This document shows, in pieces, positions 47,662 through 55,976 of a stretch of DNA of 64,000 bases; position 1 is the stretch's first letter; every line of letters starts with the position of its first letter. Under the pieces are notes generated by a model that saw only the letters and a program-made list of their open reading frames with translations, was not told the origin of the DNA and ran no database searches. This DNA is from Pycnococcus provasolii (taxonomy: Eukaryota > Chlorophyta > Pseudoscourfieldiophyceae > Pseudoscourfieldiales > Pycnococcaceae), in the NCBI GenBank assembly GCA_938743325.2, contig OW568866.1, forward strand, positions 558,001 through 622,000. Reading direction: 5' to 3'. The position numbers and the translations under genes are program-made.

Positions 47662-48426
47662 ATGGCGCCTGATTTCTCGTCCCGCAAGCCTCAGTCCAAC
47701 AATGTCGTGCGTGTGGAGATGCCATTTACCACTCGGTGTCTCTCGTGCTCACGCTCGTTGGCTCGAGGTCTACGCTTCAATGCGCAGAAAACACACACCG
47801 GCTATTACCTGACTTCGCCCATCTACACGTTTTCCTTCTCCTGCCCCACGTGCTCCTCCCCCCTGGCTTTCGCGACCGACCCTGCGCATCGCTCGTACCG
47901 CATTGTCACGGGCATGGTAGCCTTCGCCAACAAAACCACTGTCGATGAAGTTGAGACTCTGTCTCTGCCGAACCACTCCATCTACGAAGTGCAAGAGGCG
48001 AGAGACGCCATGCAACAACTTGAGGACGAAAAGGAGGATAAACGAAAAGCGACCGAGGCGAAAAGCAGGCTCGAGGCGCTCGTGCAGCGCAACGAAGATA
48101 CCGCGGGAGGGGGAAACGATATCGAACGCAACCGGGCACTTAGAAGCGTGCACCGCGAAGGACGCAGAGAGCGTGACGCGCTGCAGGAGGCGACGAGGGC
48201 GCTGGGGTGGGACGACGACGGCGGTGTGAAGCTGCTTCCCGCGTCGGACGAAGACGCACGCAGGGCACGAGCGGCGATGGCGGTTCGTGCACGGGTGACG
48301 AAGGTGTCGCCCGCAACGGCGCTGCGCAAGCGAATGAGTGGTGCGGCATCTTCTTCGATATTTGCGCCTGGGGTGTACGACGGCGGCAAGAAGCGCAGCA
48401 GAGGACGCACCGTGACACGTGCGTGA
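47662..48426 (+). CDS. CCDC130: CCDC130/CWC16-type splicing factor
   Basis: 254 aa from the ATG at 47662. YJU2/CWC16 family proteins associate with the catalytic spliceosome. The zinc-binding core has two Cys pairs, CLSC (~23-26) and CPTC (~59-62), in the family frame VVRVEMPFTTRCLSC, RFNAQKTHTGYYLTSPIYTF and FATDPAHRSYRIVTGM. The latter resembles CCDC130/Saf4 (RYNAEK...TTPIYRF, TDPANCDYVIVSGA) more than YJU2 itself. It lacks the usual KYYPPDF start, beginning directly with MAPDFSSRK. The helical, charged region (~110-170) and a basic C terminus (KKRSRGRTV) complete it. Intronless. Its 3' end is 93 bp from convergent COX19. Confidence 0.88.
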   Translation: MAPDFSSRKPQSNNVVRVEMPFTTRCLSCSRSLARGLRFNAQKTHTGYYLTSPIYTFSFSCPTCSSPLAFATDPAHRSYRIVTGMVAFANKTTVDEVETLSLPNHSIYEVQEARDAMQQLEDEKEDKRKATEAKSRLEALVQRNEDTAGGGNDIERNRALRSVHREGRRERDALQEATRALGWDDDGGVKLLPASDEDARRARAAMAVRARVTKVSPATALRKRMSGAASSSIFAPGVYDGGKKRSRGRTVTRA

Positions 48427-48519
48427 GCAATTGTTCCTGTAAGTTGACGATTTTAGTGTGTATCATAGACTTTTGTTACTGTACAACGTACATACGTTTC
48501 TTCGCGTACGCGCGAATGG

Positions 48520-48867
48520 CTACTTTCTGTTGACGGTGTGCAGTCCCGCGACGAATCCCTCACGATGTTTCGTTCTGTCTTGCTCTTTCGGCGTGCCAGT
48601 CTCGCTCCTCTTTGCGGGATCGTTATGATCTGCGAAGCCGAGACTTTGTAGGTCCTGCTGCGCCATGAGTTCTTTTTTCATGCGGCACTCGAGGTACGCC
48701 TGACTAAGCGCGACGCACGCGTCGTAGTCGTTGTTATTTTGTCTGAGGCACGTGAGGTACGTCGCCTTGGAGCTTTTGCAGTCGCCGAAGTGGTCGAGTG
48801 GGAAGACGCCTTTCTCTGGCGGCACGGGCCGAGCAATCTTGCCCGACGACATCGACGACGCGGACAT
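48520..48867 (-). CDS. COX19: COX19, mitochondrial copper-delivery CX9C protein
   Basis: 115 aa. Twin CX9C motifs: CKSSKATYLTC and CVALSQAYLEC, forming the CHCH hairpin oxidised by MIA40 in the intermembrane space. FPLDHFGDCKSSKATYLTCLR and YLECRMKKELMAQQDL match COX19, which is needed for copper delivery to cytochrome c oxidase. N-terminal PPEKGVFPLDH is also typical. The C-terminal ~25 residues (SETGTPKEQDRTKHREGF) are basic. No intron. Confidence 0.92.
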   Translation of the reverse strand: MSASSMSSGKIARPVPPEKGVFPLDHFGDCKSSKATYLTCLRQNNNDYDACVALSQAYLECRMKKELMAQQDLQSLGFADHNDPAKRSETGTPKEQDRTKHREGFVAGLHTVNRK

Positions 48868-50078
48868 GACTTCTTTCTAAGAAAGGAACGCCAAGAGACC
48901 AAGCAGCCAAGAGGTTGTCTCAGAAAGCGCCACCGACACCGAGGATGCGAAGAATGACGGACGCGATGCCGATGCGACACGGATGCGCACGAACTTCAGA
49001 TTTCAAACCCCCAAAAAATAAGGGGCCAAACTAACCCCCATTGTATCGCGTCCCGTTTCTCTCTCACGTGATTTCTCTCGGCTTCTCCGCCTTCTCGCGG
49101 CCAAAACGCACGGCGCCACGGCCTTGCACACCTGCCTTGCACGTCTTCATGGTTAAAAAGGTGGTCAAGAAACACTGAAACACAACACGCGGCCATAGGT
49201 AAAATATAAGGCGTGTATTTTTTAAGGTGGTCAACAAGAGGCAAGAGGCCGGCCCATGAGCTCCCTTGCAACTTGCCAAGTGCCAACCTGAAAGAAAACC
49301 ACGCGAGGCCGTCAAGCACTCATCATGCAGAGGCAAGCACTCAAGCAGAGGCCAGCAGAGGCCAGCAGAGGTCAAGCTCGCGCGGCCGGCCGGCCGGCCA
49401 GTGTTGCCTCACAGGTACATATTCAACTTTCAACGTGGTCAAAACTCCATGAAGAGCTCCGAGACCATCCGAGGAAGCTTGCCAGGCAGGCACTCAGGCA
49501 GCCAGCCCTCCGCCTCATGCACTACGGTAGCCTTCATGACTTCATCATGCACCAGCCAGCCTCCTCCTGGCTCATGCAAGTCCATTGATCAATCACGACG
49601 CCAACCGGCAAGCGGCCAATATGTGCAGCGAATACAGTATGGGAACTGGGAAGAAGGATAATAGTCAACAACGCATTATTGCATCACTCACTCATCATCA
49701 CAATGCGTTCGTTTTGTGATTGGGTTTTGTTTTCTCAAAAGGTTTGTTTGTTTTCGCAATCAGGTCAACGTTTCGGTGAAGTACGGTGGGTTAATTAAGG
49801 TGGGTTAATAAGGCCTCTTCGTCGTCGTCCTCGCCGTCGTCGGCCTCGTTCATCGTGCGCCGCTGTCTGTGCGTTTTGCTGCGTTTTGTTTTGCTGCGTT
49901 TTGTTTTGCTGCGTTTTGTTTTGCTGCGTTTTGTTTCGCCAACCTTGACCGGCCGGCGTTTCCACTCCGCCATACATTATTTCATACATTTACCTTTCCG
50001 GAAGACTGTTTCGTTTTTCCCGACGTTTCCTCGTGCGCCTCATTCTTCTTCTTTGCGGCCATTTCATCCCATTTCACC
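48868..50078. promoter_or_regulatory. Long divergent region, CAAG/GGCCGGC-rich
   Basis: About 1.2 kb between COX19 and the next plus gene. 49150-49260 resembles 8645-8720; a CAGAGGCCAG repeat (49328-49370) ends in (GGCC)4-type GGCCGGCCGGCCGGCC at 49384-49399. A 15-bp tandem repeat follows at 49878-49938. No gene recognised. Confidence 0.5.
49878..49938. repeat. 15-bp tandem repeat, four copies
   Basis: Unit GCTGCGTTTTGTTTT repeated four times, last copy varied. It lies ~140 bp upstream of the 872-aa gene's ATG and is probably untranslated leader or promoter. Confidence 0.9.
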
Positions 50079-52967
50079 ATGACGGGACGCAGGCACACGG
50101 GCCTACACATGGTAAGGGTGGGCATCTCTTCGTGTCGTGGTGGTGGTGGTGGTGGTGGTGGTGGTGGTGGTGGTGAATCCTATGTCTCTCTTTCCTTACC
50201 TACAGGAGTGTTTTGCTTGCGCAGCAAATATTATTTCGTAAATGACCAAATCAGTCGTCCACTGCATGCGTTGAATATCACGCGTGACTCACAGCGCACA
50301 TCACGCACACACACACAACAACAACAACAACAACAACACTCACATGTATGTATGTATGTATGTATGTATGTATGTGTACAGTCCTCTCAAGACCGCACAT
50401 ACGAGACGAAAGTCGTCATTGGTACGAAAAACAAAACGGGGGATGAAATCATGCTCGGGAAAGGCGCCGCGTCGGGTGCCTCGGGAGCGGGACAGTACAG
50501 AACAGACAAGGAGCGGAGAGCAAACGCGCTCGTGAAAGAGGTGAAACAACGCAGCGTTTGGGTGAAACAGTACAAAAAAGACCCAGGCTTTGCAGCATTC
50601 TTCAAGCCGACACCCAGCGGACCTGGACGTATCGACAGGACCAGCGAGGCAAGACACAACCCTTTCGAGCCGCTGCTTGTCGGTGCAGCTGACAACATTC
50701 CTGGATACGGAAAACTGGCAACGATGAATTTGATTGGCCAGGCGGCGAAGGGGATGAAGAAGCAAAAACGAGGCGTGTGGAGCAAGGTTGGCTCGCCTTA
50801 CCAACCGAGCCATGTACCAACCGTCGAGCCAAAGGCGCCGATGCTGAGCCGAAATACCGAGGCAGAGATCCCGCGTCATCTTCGACCCAGAGATCCCGAG
50901 TCATCTTCGGAGGACGAAAAGGAGCAAACTTCGGAGGAGCCGTACGAAGAGAGCAGCCAGGCGATGCTAGTCGACGAGCCGAGTGCTGCAGCATCCACCG
51001 CAAGCCGCCAGAGCAAAAAGGCGGCGACGTCGACACCAGCGCCGGCAAAACATCGCGCGTCTCGTACGTCAACACCGCACTCCACAGTTGCACGTGGCAG
51101 CCGAGGTCAAGTCTCCATGTCGTCGAGGAAGTCAGTACCTCAAGCTACTCCTGCCGAGAACGCAACACCTCTCGACGTGCCACCGAGCGCCGCCGGCAGT
51201 CGACCGCCGTCCGCATCTGATTCAATGGCTGGCTTGGACATGACAGCGATGGTGGAAAGCTCGTTCGCCGCCACGCCGCAGGCGATGATCACCCGCGTTC
51301 TACCGCAATCCAGATCTGAGAGCAAGCAATTGGCCCGATTTCCTATCAACGAGATGCGTGTCGCCGACGTGCGCCGCGCACACTCGAAGAATCATGTCGG
51401 TGGAATTGGCTTCGACGACCCGAATGGGCTGCTGAATCGCGGCCAGTCGAGACTCGCTGGGTCGTACTCGAGGTCTTGGTCAGCCACGCCTGGCCCGGGT
51501 GATGCGCGATTTCAGGCGCAGAATTTGACAACAATGCCGTCGAGCATGCTGCCACCTCGACCTTCGTCTGTATTCAGCCAAAAATCCTCAAGGCCGGTGA
51601 GCAGCGTAAGTAGCCGCCGCGAGGAGCGCTTTTCTAACTTCGACGCCACGCCAGCTCGAGCAGCTTCTCGTGCTGGCAGTGCCTCACCCGCCAGATCGAC
51701 AGAGCGTGGAAACTTAGAGAGGGCAAGTCCGACAGGAAGCGCATCGCGCGTGTACCTCGATGAAAGACCACCACCACTGCGCATGGAGGCGAGCGCTCCA
51801 TCGCTTGCATCGTCGCGATCGGCATTTGCAATCGAACAGCCAGCACCGCTAATGCCAGAGCGAAGTGAGGGCGTGCGCCACTTCGGTGCTCTCGATGATA
51901 ACGAGTGGGACGTGATTCGCAGCGAGTACGGACCGGTGCTCGTCTGGCACGGCCAATTCGCACAGGCCAGGTCGGAGAAGCACAGCCGCATGTCCTCGCG
52001 CATGGAGTCGCGAAATAGGCAACGTGCCGCAAGTCGCGACGATTCGCAGCTTCTTACAGCCGCGGGCGACGCGATCATGGAGCGCCTCAAGAAAACGAAT
52101 GGACGTCCTACCACCGTGCCGCATTCGAGGCGCGGATCGGTGACACCGTTTGCACGAGGCAGGCACCGCATACGCGAGAAACATCTTGAGGAGCTGAGGC
52201 GCAAGCAGGCAGAGGCCGAGTCGCGAATGCTGACCGGAGTTGCGGCGTTCTACGCGGAGATGTGCGACATGGTTTACCGTCAAAAGGACGAGGACGAAAT
52301 CACAGTCGGAATCGTGCATCACGTCAAAAAGCAGCTCGAGCTTGGACTTGGACTTGGAAAGGGACTCGTCGAGAGTGTCCTGAGTTATCTTGCAGGCTTT
52401 TTGCCTACGTTGCACCCGTACGAGGGATACATTCCCAATTCGAATCCGTACCTTAGACCGCTTCTGCACTACATCCGGCGCTCGTGTGACATGGCGGAGC
52501 CAGAGTTCCAGGTGATGATCAAGCAGTTCGGGCTTTGGCCGATTGTGCGGCCGAGCACTGCGTATGTCGACAAAACGCCGCCACCACCGCCGCCACCACC
52601 GCCGCCGGATCCCGCGTACACATTTCCTGCCGATGACCTCGAGGACGACATTCCTGTATATGCGGACATTCGCGTTGGGTACGGCGTTGGGTACGATGAT
52701 GATCCGGCTCATAAGCGCAAGGAAGAGAAGGCACGCGCGCTCACACCGCTGCAGAAGAAGGTGCTGGACATCATCAATGAGCGTCCGAAAAGCTCTCTCA
52801 GCGCGCAGCCCTCGAAATCGTCGGTGGTGGAGGATGACGATGATTACAATGAAGTTGAGGAAGGATCTGAGGGATCTCGTGATGCAGCAACGGCACGTAC
52901 GATCGATACTGCGCGAGGACCATTGCGCGGACAGGAGGCTATCTCCGCGAAGCCCGAGGTGGCTTAA
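50079..52967 (+). CDS. 872-aa protein of unknown function, two exons
   Basis: Exon 1 50079-50111 (MTGRRHTGLHM), exon 2 from 50382. The 270-bp GT-AG intron (GTAAGG donor, TGTACAG acceptor) is in phase and packed with microsatellites, so its translation in the unspliced frame is only repeats. After splicing, residues ~12-160 look structured and basic (RTYETKVVIGTKNKTGDEIML, KEVKQRSVWVKQYKKDPGFAAFF). The middle (~170-600) is Ser/Arg/Pro-rich and likely disordered. About 620-810 is helical and globular (HLEELRRKQAEAESRMLTG, YAEMCDMVYRQKDEDEIT, VESVLSYLAGFLPTLHPYEGYIPNSNPYLRPLLHYIRRSCDMAEPEF). A Pro run and an acidic C terminus follow. No known domain recognised. Convergent with the GT29 gene (91 bp between stops). 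Confidence 0.7.
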   Translation: MTGRRHTGLHMVRVGISSCRGGGGGGGGGGGGESYVSLSLPTGVFCLRSKYYFVNDQISRPLHALNITRDSQRTSRTHTQQQQQQQHSHVCMYVCMYVCVQSSQDRTYETKVVIGTKNKTGDEIMLGKGAASGASGAGQYRTDKERRANALVKEVKQRSVWVKQYKKDPGFAAFFKPTPSGPGRIDRTSEARHNPFEPLLVGAADNIPGYGKLATMNLIGQAAKGMKKQKRGVWSKVGSPYQPSHVPTVEPKAPMLSRNTEAEIPRHLRPRDPESSSEDEKEQTSEEPYEESSQAMLVDEPSAAASTASRQSKKAATSTPAPAKHRASRTSTPHSTVARGSRGQVSMSSRKSVPQATPAENATPLDVPPSAAGSRPPSASDSMAGLDMTAMVESSFAATPQAMITRVLPQSRSESKQLARFPINEMRVADVRRAHSKNHVGGIGFDDPNGLLNRGQSRLAGSYSRSWSATPGPGDARFQAQNLTTMPSSMLPPRPSSVFSQKSSRPVSSVSSRREERFSNFDATPARAASRAGSASPARSTERGNLERASPTGSASRVYLDERPPPLRMEASAPSLASSRSAFAIEQPAPLMPERSEGVRHFGALDDNEWDVIRSEYGPVLVWHGQFAQARSEKHSRMSSRMESRNRQRAASRDDSQLLTAAGDAIMERLKKTNGRPTTVPHSRRGSVTPFARGRHRIREKHLEELRRKQAEAESRMLTGVAAFYAEMCDMVYRQKDEDEITVGIVHHVKKQLELGLGLGKGLVESVLSYLAGFLPTLHPYEGYIPNSNPYLRPLLHYIRRSCDMAEPEFQVMIKQFGLWPIVRPSTAYVDKTPPPPPPPPPPDPAYTFPADDLEDDIPVYADIRVGYGVGYDDDPAHKRKEEKARALTPLQKKVLDIINERPKSSLSAQPSKSSVVEDDDDYNEVEEGSEGSRDAATARTIDTARGPLRGQEAISAKPEVA
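50112..50381 (+). repeat. Intron packed with microsatellites
   Basis: Contains (GGT)n at about 50139-50174, (CA)n near 50304-50314, (CAA)n at about 50316-50336 and (GTAT)n at 50345-50373 ending at the acceptor. Longest intron in the window; no CTAAC found. Confidence 0.75.
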
Positions 52968-53058
52968 ACTTGTAGTCTTAGATGATAATAAAAAACATTA
53001 CATACATGATTTTTACATACAATACAGCTTTCTTGCTTGGAGTGCACAAAGAAAAGCG

Positions 53059-54708
53059 TCAGCCACCGCGTATAATGAGTGGCTTGCCCTTGCCATCCCT
53101 TCTAGCCTTGTTTGATATCAGCTTGAATGCAGCTAATGCCATGTCGAAGGAGTGCACTGACGTGGAGCCCATCACAGCGTCGAAGTAGTGGTACGGCGCT
53201 TTGCCTCTTTTCCACCAGTCATGCTCATACTTCCACGGGCTCATGCCGTACACGTAGGTAATATCGCACCACTGCAATGTAAGTAGCACGGCGAAGAAGC
53301 CCGTCATAGGTTTTCGGCGGTACTTTCTATCTGCAACTTCCGCCATCGCCGCAGCCGCACGCGCTGCGGCATCGGTAGCGTTTGCTGCATCCTTTACGGC
53401 GCGCTCCCGCGCTCGTTCTTTTCGCATTTCCGTCTCTTCCTCCTCAACAAGTGCACGCAGTCCCTGATACGTCGCATACCCACGCACGATGAAATTGGGG
53501 TGTAGCATCACAGCGGGATATTTCGCGATACTGCCGAGATACTCCAGAGTCGGATCGTTGGTCATTGCCTCTTCAGATGGCTCGTGCAGAGGTAGCTTAC
53601 GCATGAGTGCGGGGAAAACGTGCAATCTCACGTGGCTGTGCGTTGATTCATACACCACGAGGGTGGCATTCCCTTCTCGCAACGGCTCCCGCCCATTCGC
53701 GATATCCTTCGCGTGATGCTGATTGATGATCGAGAGATGCGTTTTCCGGCCAACGTGCGCTTCATACTTGCGACTGAGAGGCGCGTTGTTGATGCGAAGC
53801 ACGAGGTCATGCGAGTCGATCTCGCTTCCCAACGTTTTCCTAAGCAGCGTGCCCGAATTGCCCACCACCGCGCAGCTACGAAGCTGCGGGCTCGGCTCGG
53901 ACGATGGGAGATTACGCCGGATGGCTGACGACACCCGATACGTGAGGGTGCGGCCACCTCCACCACCCGAACGCGCTTGCGTCGTCGGCCCACCGTTCGA
54001 CTCCCCGTCTTCGCCAGCTTCGTCTTCGGCTGCGAGGTCCTCGACACCGCGAGGCACACGCACTTGCGTGACGTAGTCGAGTCCCTCAGAGCCCGAACTC
54101 GGTTTATATTCAAGTGCCGACTTCGTGTACACCTTCGGCACCATCTCGCCAAAGACGAGGTGGTCTAGTACCGCTTCGTCAGCAGCCTGGTTGATATCGT
54201 ACGGGTCACGGTGCTTGCCTGGCTTGCTAGGTGCTCTTGCTGGCGGGTGGTGAACGTTCGTCTGTGTGGCGGGCGCGCTGGCCGTCGTGCTGTGTTGTTT
54301 ATCCTGTTCTTCGCCGCGCCTGACTTCTCCTCCTCCTCCTCCTCCTCCTCCGTAGTCGCCTGGTGAAGCCTTCGGCGTTTCTTTCTTCGCGCGTTTTGTC
54401 GATGGTGCGTCCAACTCCCAACTTGTGACTTGCGACCTGCGTGCGTCGTTGACGTCGAATCGTTGCAAGCTCTCCTCTGCGTGCGTCGGCCGTCTTACGA
54501 TTCCTCGAAAACCCACGAGTACGTTGAGCGCCACAGCAAGGACGATGAGGTTTCTCCTCGTCAACCACGCGCTTCGTCCCGCCGCCCTCCACGTGTTTTT
54601 TGCCTTGCTTGCGAACGCGTGTCCTATGGCCCATAGTGCAGCTAAGGTATGCGCGAAACCGGCGCGGAACCGGCTGAGCTCTGGCCGGTACGCGCCTGGC
54701 AAGCGCAT
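53059..54708 (-). CDS. GT29 sialyltransferase-like glycosyltransferase
   Basis: 549 aa type II membrane protein: cytosolic basic tail, signal anchor at ~52-68 (LIVLAVALNVLVGF), then a ~200-residue low-complexity stem and the catalytic domain. Sialylmotif L at ~276-320 (SCAVVGNSGTLL, IDSHDLVLRINNAPL), motif S at ~463-486 (TGFFAVLLTLQWCDITYVYGM), motif III PYHYFD and motif VS HSFDMA. The two Cys of motifs L and S that form the family's disulfide are present. A ~50-residue Ala/Arg-rich insert lies before motif S. Plants and green algae have GT29 enzymes but not the usual sialic acid; Kdo- or Dha-like donors have been suggested for some. The His and Asp/Glu of motif VS look only partly conserved, so donor choice cannot be read here. 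Confidence 0.85.
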   Translation of the reverse strand: MRLPGAYRPELSRFRAGFAHTLAALWAIGHAFASKAKNTWRAAGRSAWLTRRNLIVLAVALNVLVGFRGIVRRPTHAEESLQRFDVNDARRSQVTSWELDAPSTKRAKKETPKASPGDYGGGGGGGGEVRRGEEQDKQHSTTASAPATQTNVHHPPARAPSKPGKHRDPYDINQAADEAVLDHLVFGEMVPKVYTKSALEYKPSSGSEGLDYVTQVRVPRGVEDLAAEDEAGEDGESNGGPTTQARSGGGGGRTLTYRVSSAIRRNLPSSEPSPQLRSCAVVGNSGTLLRKTLGSEIDSHDLVLRINNAPLSRKYEAHVGRKTHLSIINQHHAKDIANGREPLREGNATLVVYESTHSHVRLHVFPALMRKLPLHEPSEEAMTNDPTLEYLGSIAKYPAVMLHPNFIVRGYATYQGLRALVEEEETEMRKERARERAVKDAANATDAAARAAAAMAEVADRKYRRKPMTGFFAVLLTLQWCDITYVYGMSPWKYEHDWWKRGKAPYHYFDAVMGSTSVHSFDMALAAFKLISNKARRDGKGKPLIIRGG

Positions 54709-55304
54709 ACCTACCTATAGGTACTGTACGTGCTTACTTACTTGCTTGTGCTTGAAGATGATGATTTGAAGATCTGCAATCCAACTTGCTAGGGCCCTAT
54801 GAGTTGTCTTGAGACGTCGCGATATAAACTTCAGATGGTAGTTAAGATAGGCTCTCGCAAAAGAGGTTTCTCACAAGGATGGACATATCCCTAGGACTAA
54901 TCGTTTCGACGAATCGGTCGCGCTGTGGTCGGCTACGATAGTACCATAGTGGTAGTACTGTCAGACTGTGATGGGATGGAGGGATGGATGTGATGGAGTG
55001 ATGGGATGGAGTGATGGATGTGATGGATGGGATGGAGGGATGGGGAGTGATGGGGAGTGATGGGGAGAAAGGGGAGAGAGAAAAGGCCGAACGGTGCCAG
55101 GGTGACTCGGTGCACTCGCCTGTTGTGGTAGGAAGCCTTGGTCCTTCAAAGACCCGCTCATCACTTTAAGCATCACCTCTGCTCCTCCGCCATCAATCAC
55201 TATCTAAGTTAAGGTTAGTATTTGGTGGTGTCTTCGTGCTTACTCTTTCTCTCTCGTGCACATCTTGAGAGTACCCAACCGATTCGTCACCTCGCCTTAA
55301 GCTT
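54709..55304. promoter_or_regulatory. Divergent promoter with minisatellite
   Basis: About 600 bp. GTACTGTAC (54721-54729) lies 13 bp upstream of the GT29 ATG and CTACGATAGT (54933-54942) ~225 bp upstream. A GATGGGATGGA minisatellite (about 54968-55075) separates this from the 196-aa gene. Confidence 0.55.
54968..55075. repeat. GATGGGATGGAG minisatellite
   Basis: About 105 bp of irregular GATGGA / GTGATGGG units with a G-rich plus strand. Likely polymorphic. Confidence 0.85.
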
Positions 55305-55895
55305 ATGGCGACGCAGCACACGCCGCGTGGGCCAGACAGGTCCATACACGACTTCTCGCTACACCTCAGCGACGTCAGACTCCTGCAACACAAGGGATAC
55401 GCGACGCGACCGGGAGGAGCAAGCACCCAACTCAGCGCCTCCAAGGAACTCTACCCCGCGTGGGCGCAGAAGACGTACCAAAAGACGCCAGGTAGCAATA
55501 CGCAGAAGGTGCTCAAGCACGACAAGAAACGATTCCACGTCAGCGACCTATCGGCCACCACAGACGAAAAACTTAAGTACGACGGAACGATCGAAACGGC
55601 TGTCAGGCTCACCTATCCCTCGACGCGGCGACACAACTTTGGAAGCGCGAGACGTGCACCGAGTCACGCATGCTACGACCTGACCACCGCGCCTCTATCC
55701 CCTCTTCCGTTGGGAAAAACACTCACCTTGGAAACCAGGCGGTTGAAGGTGGGCGTGTTGACGTTGAATGAGACGAAGGAAATGGCCAAAGATCTCATGA
55801 CGGTGTCAAAGCACCGCAGAAAGATGGACACGTACCTGCCACAACGACCAGCGACGTCACTACCGAAAACAATGAGTGGTTTGAACTTGTTGTGA
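55305..55895 (+). CDS. 196-aa basic protein of unknown function
   Basis: The frame opens MATQHTPRGPDRSIHDFSL and is rich in Lys, Arg, Thr and Tyr, with many short Tyr/Pro motifs (ELYPAWAQKTYQKTPG, RLTYPSTRRHNFG). No membrane segment, signal or catalytic motif is seen. Basic, Pro/Tyr-dotted, low-complexity-free sequence of this length is common in axonemal microtubule inner proteins, but that is only a resemblance. The stop is 81 bp from that of convergent USP5. Good start context and unbroken frame support a real gene. Confidence 0.7.
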   Translation: MATQHTPRGPDRSIHDFSLHLSDVRLLQHKGYATRPGGASTQLSASKELYPAWAQKTYQKTPGSNTQKVLKHDKKRFHVSDLSATTDEKLKYDGTIETAVRLTYPSTRRHNFGSARRAPSHACYDLTTAPLSPLPLGKTLTLETRRLKVGVLTLNETKEMAKDLMTVSKHRRKMDTYLPQRPATSLPKTMSGLNLL

Positions 55896-55976
55896 TGGGA
55901 AAGCTGAGTAACAACGTTCACGCCTTTTTGTCTTTATTGAAAGCTTATCAGGTAGTCTATCTTTTACACACATCCT

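Noticed and set aside
49869-50078. In-frame extension upstream of the 872-aa gene
   Set aside because: Begins at GTG and consists of 15-bp tandem repeats (FAAFC units); the ATG at 50079 is the first and precedes a good donor site.
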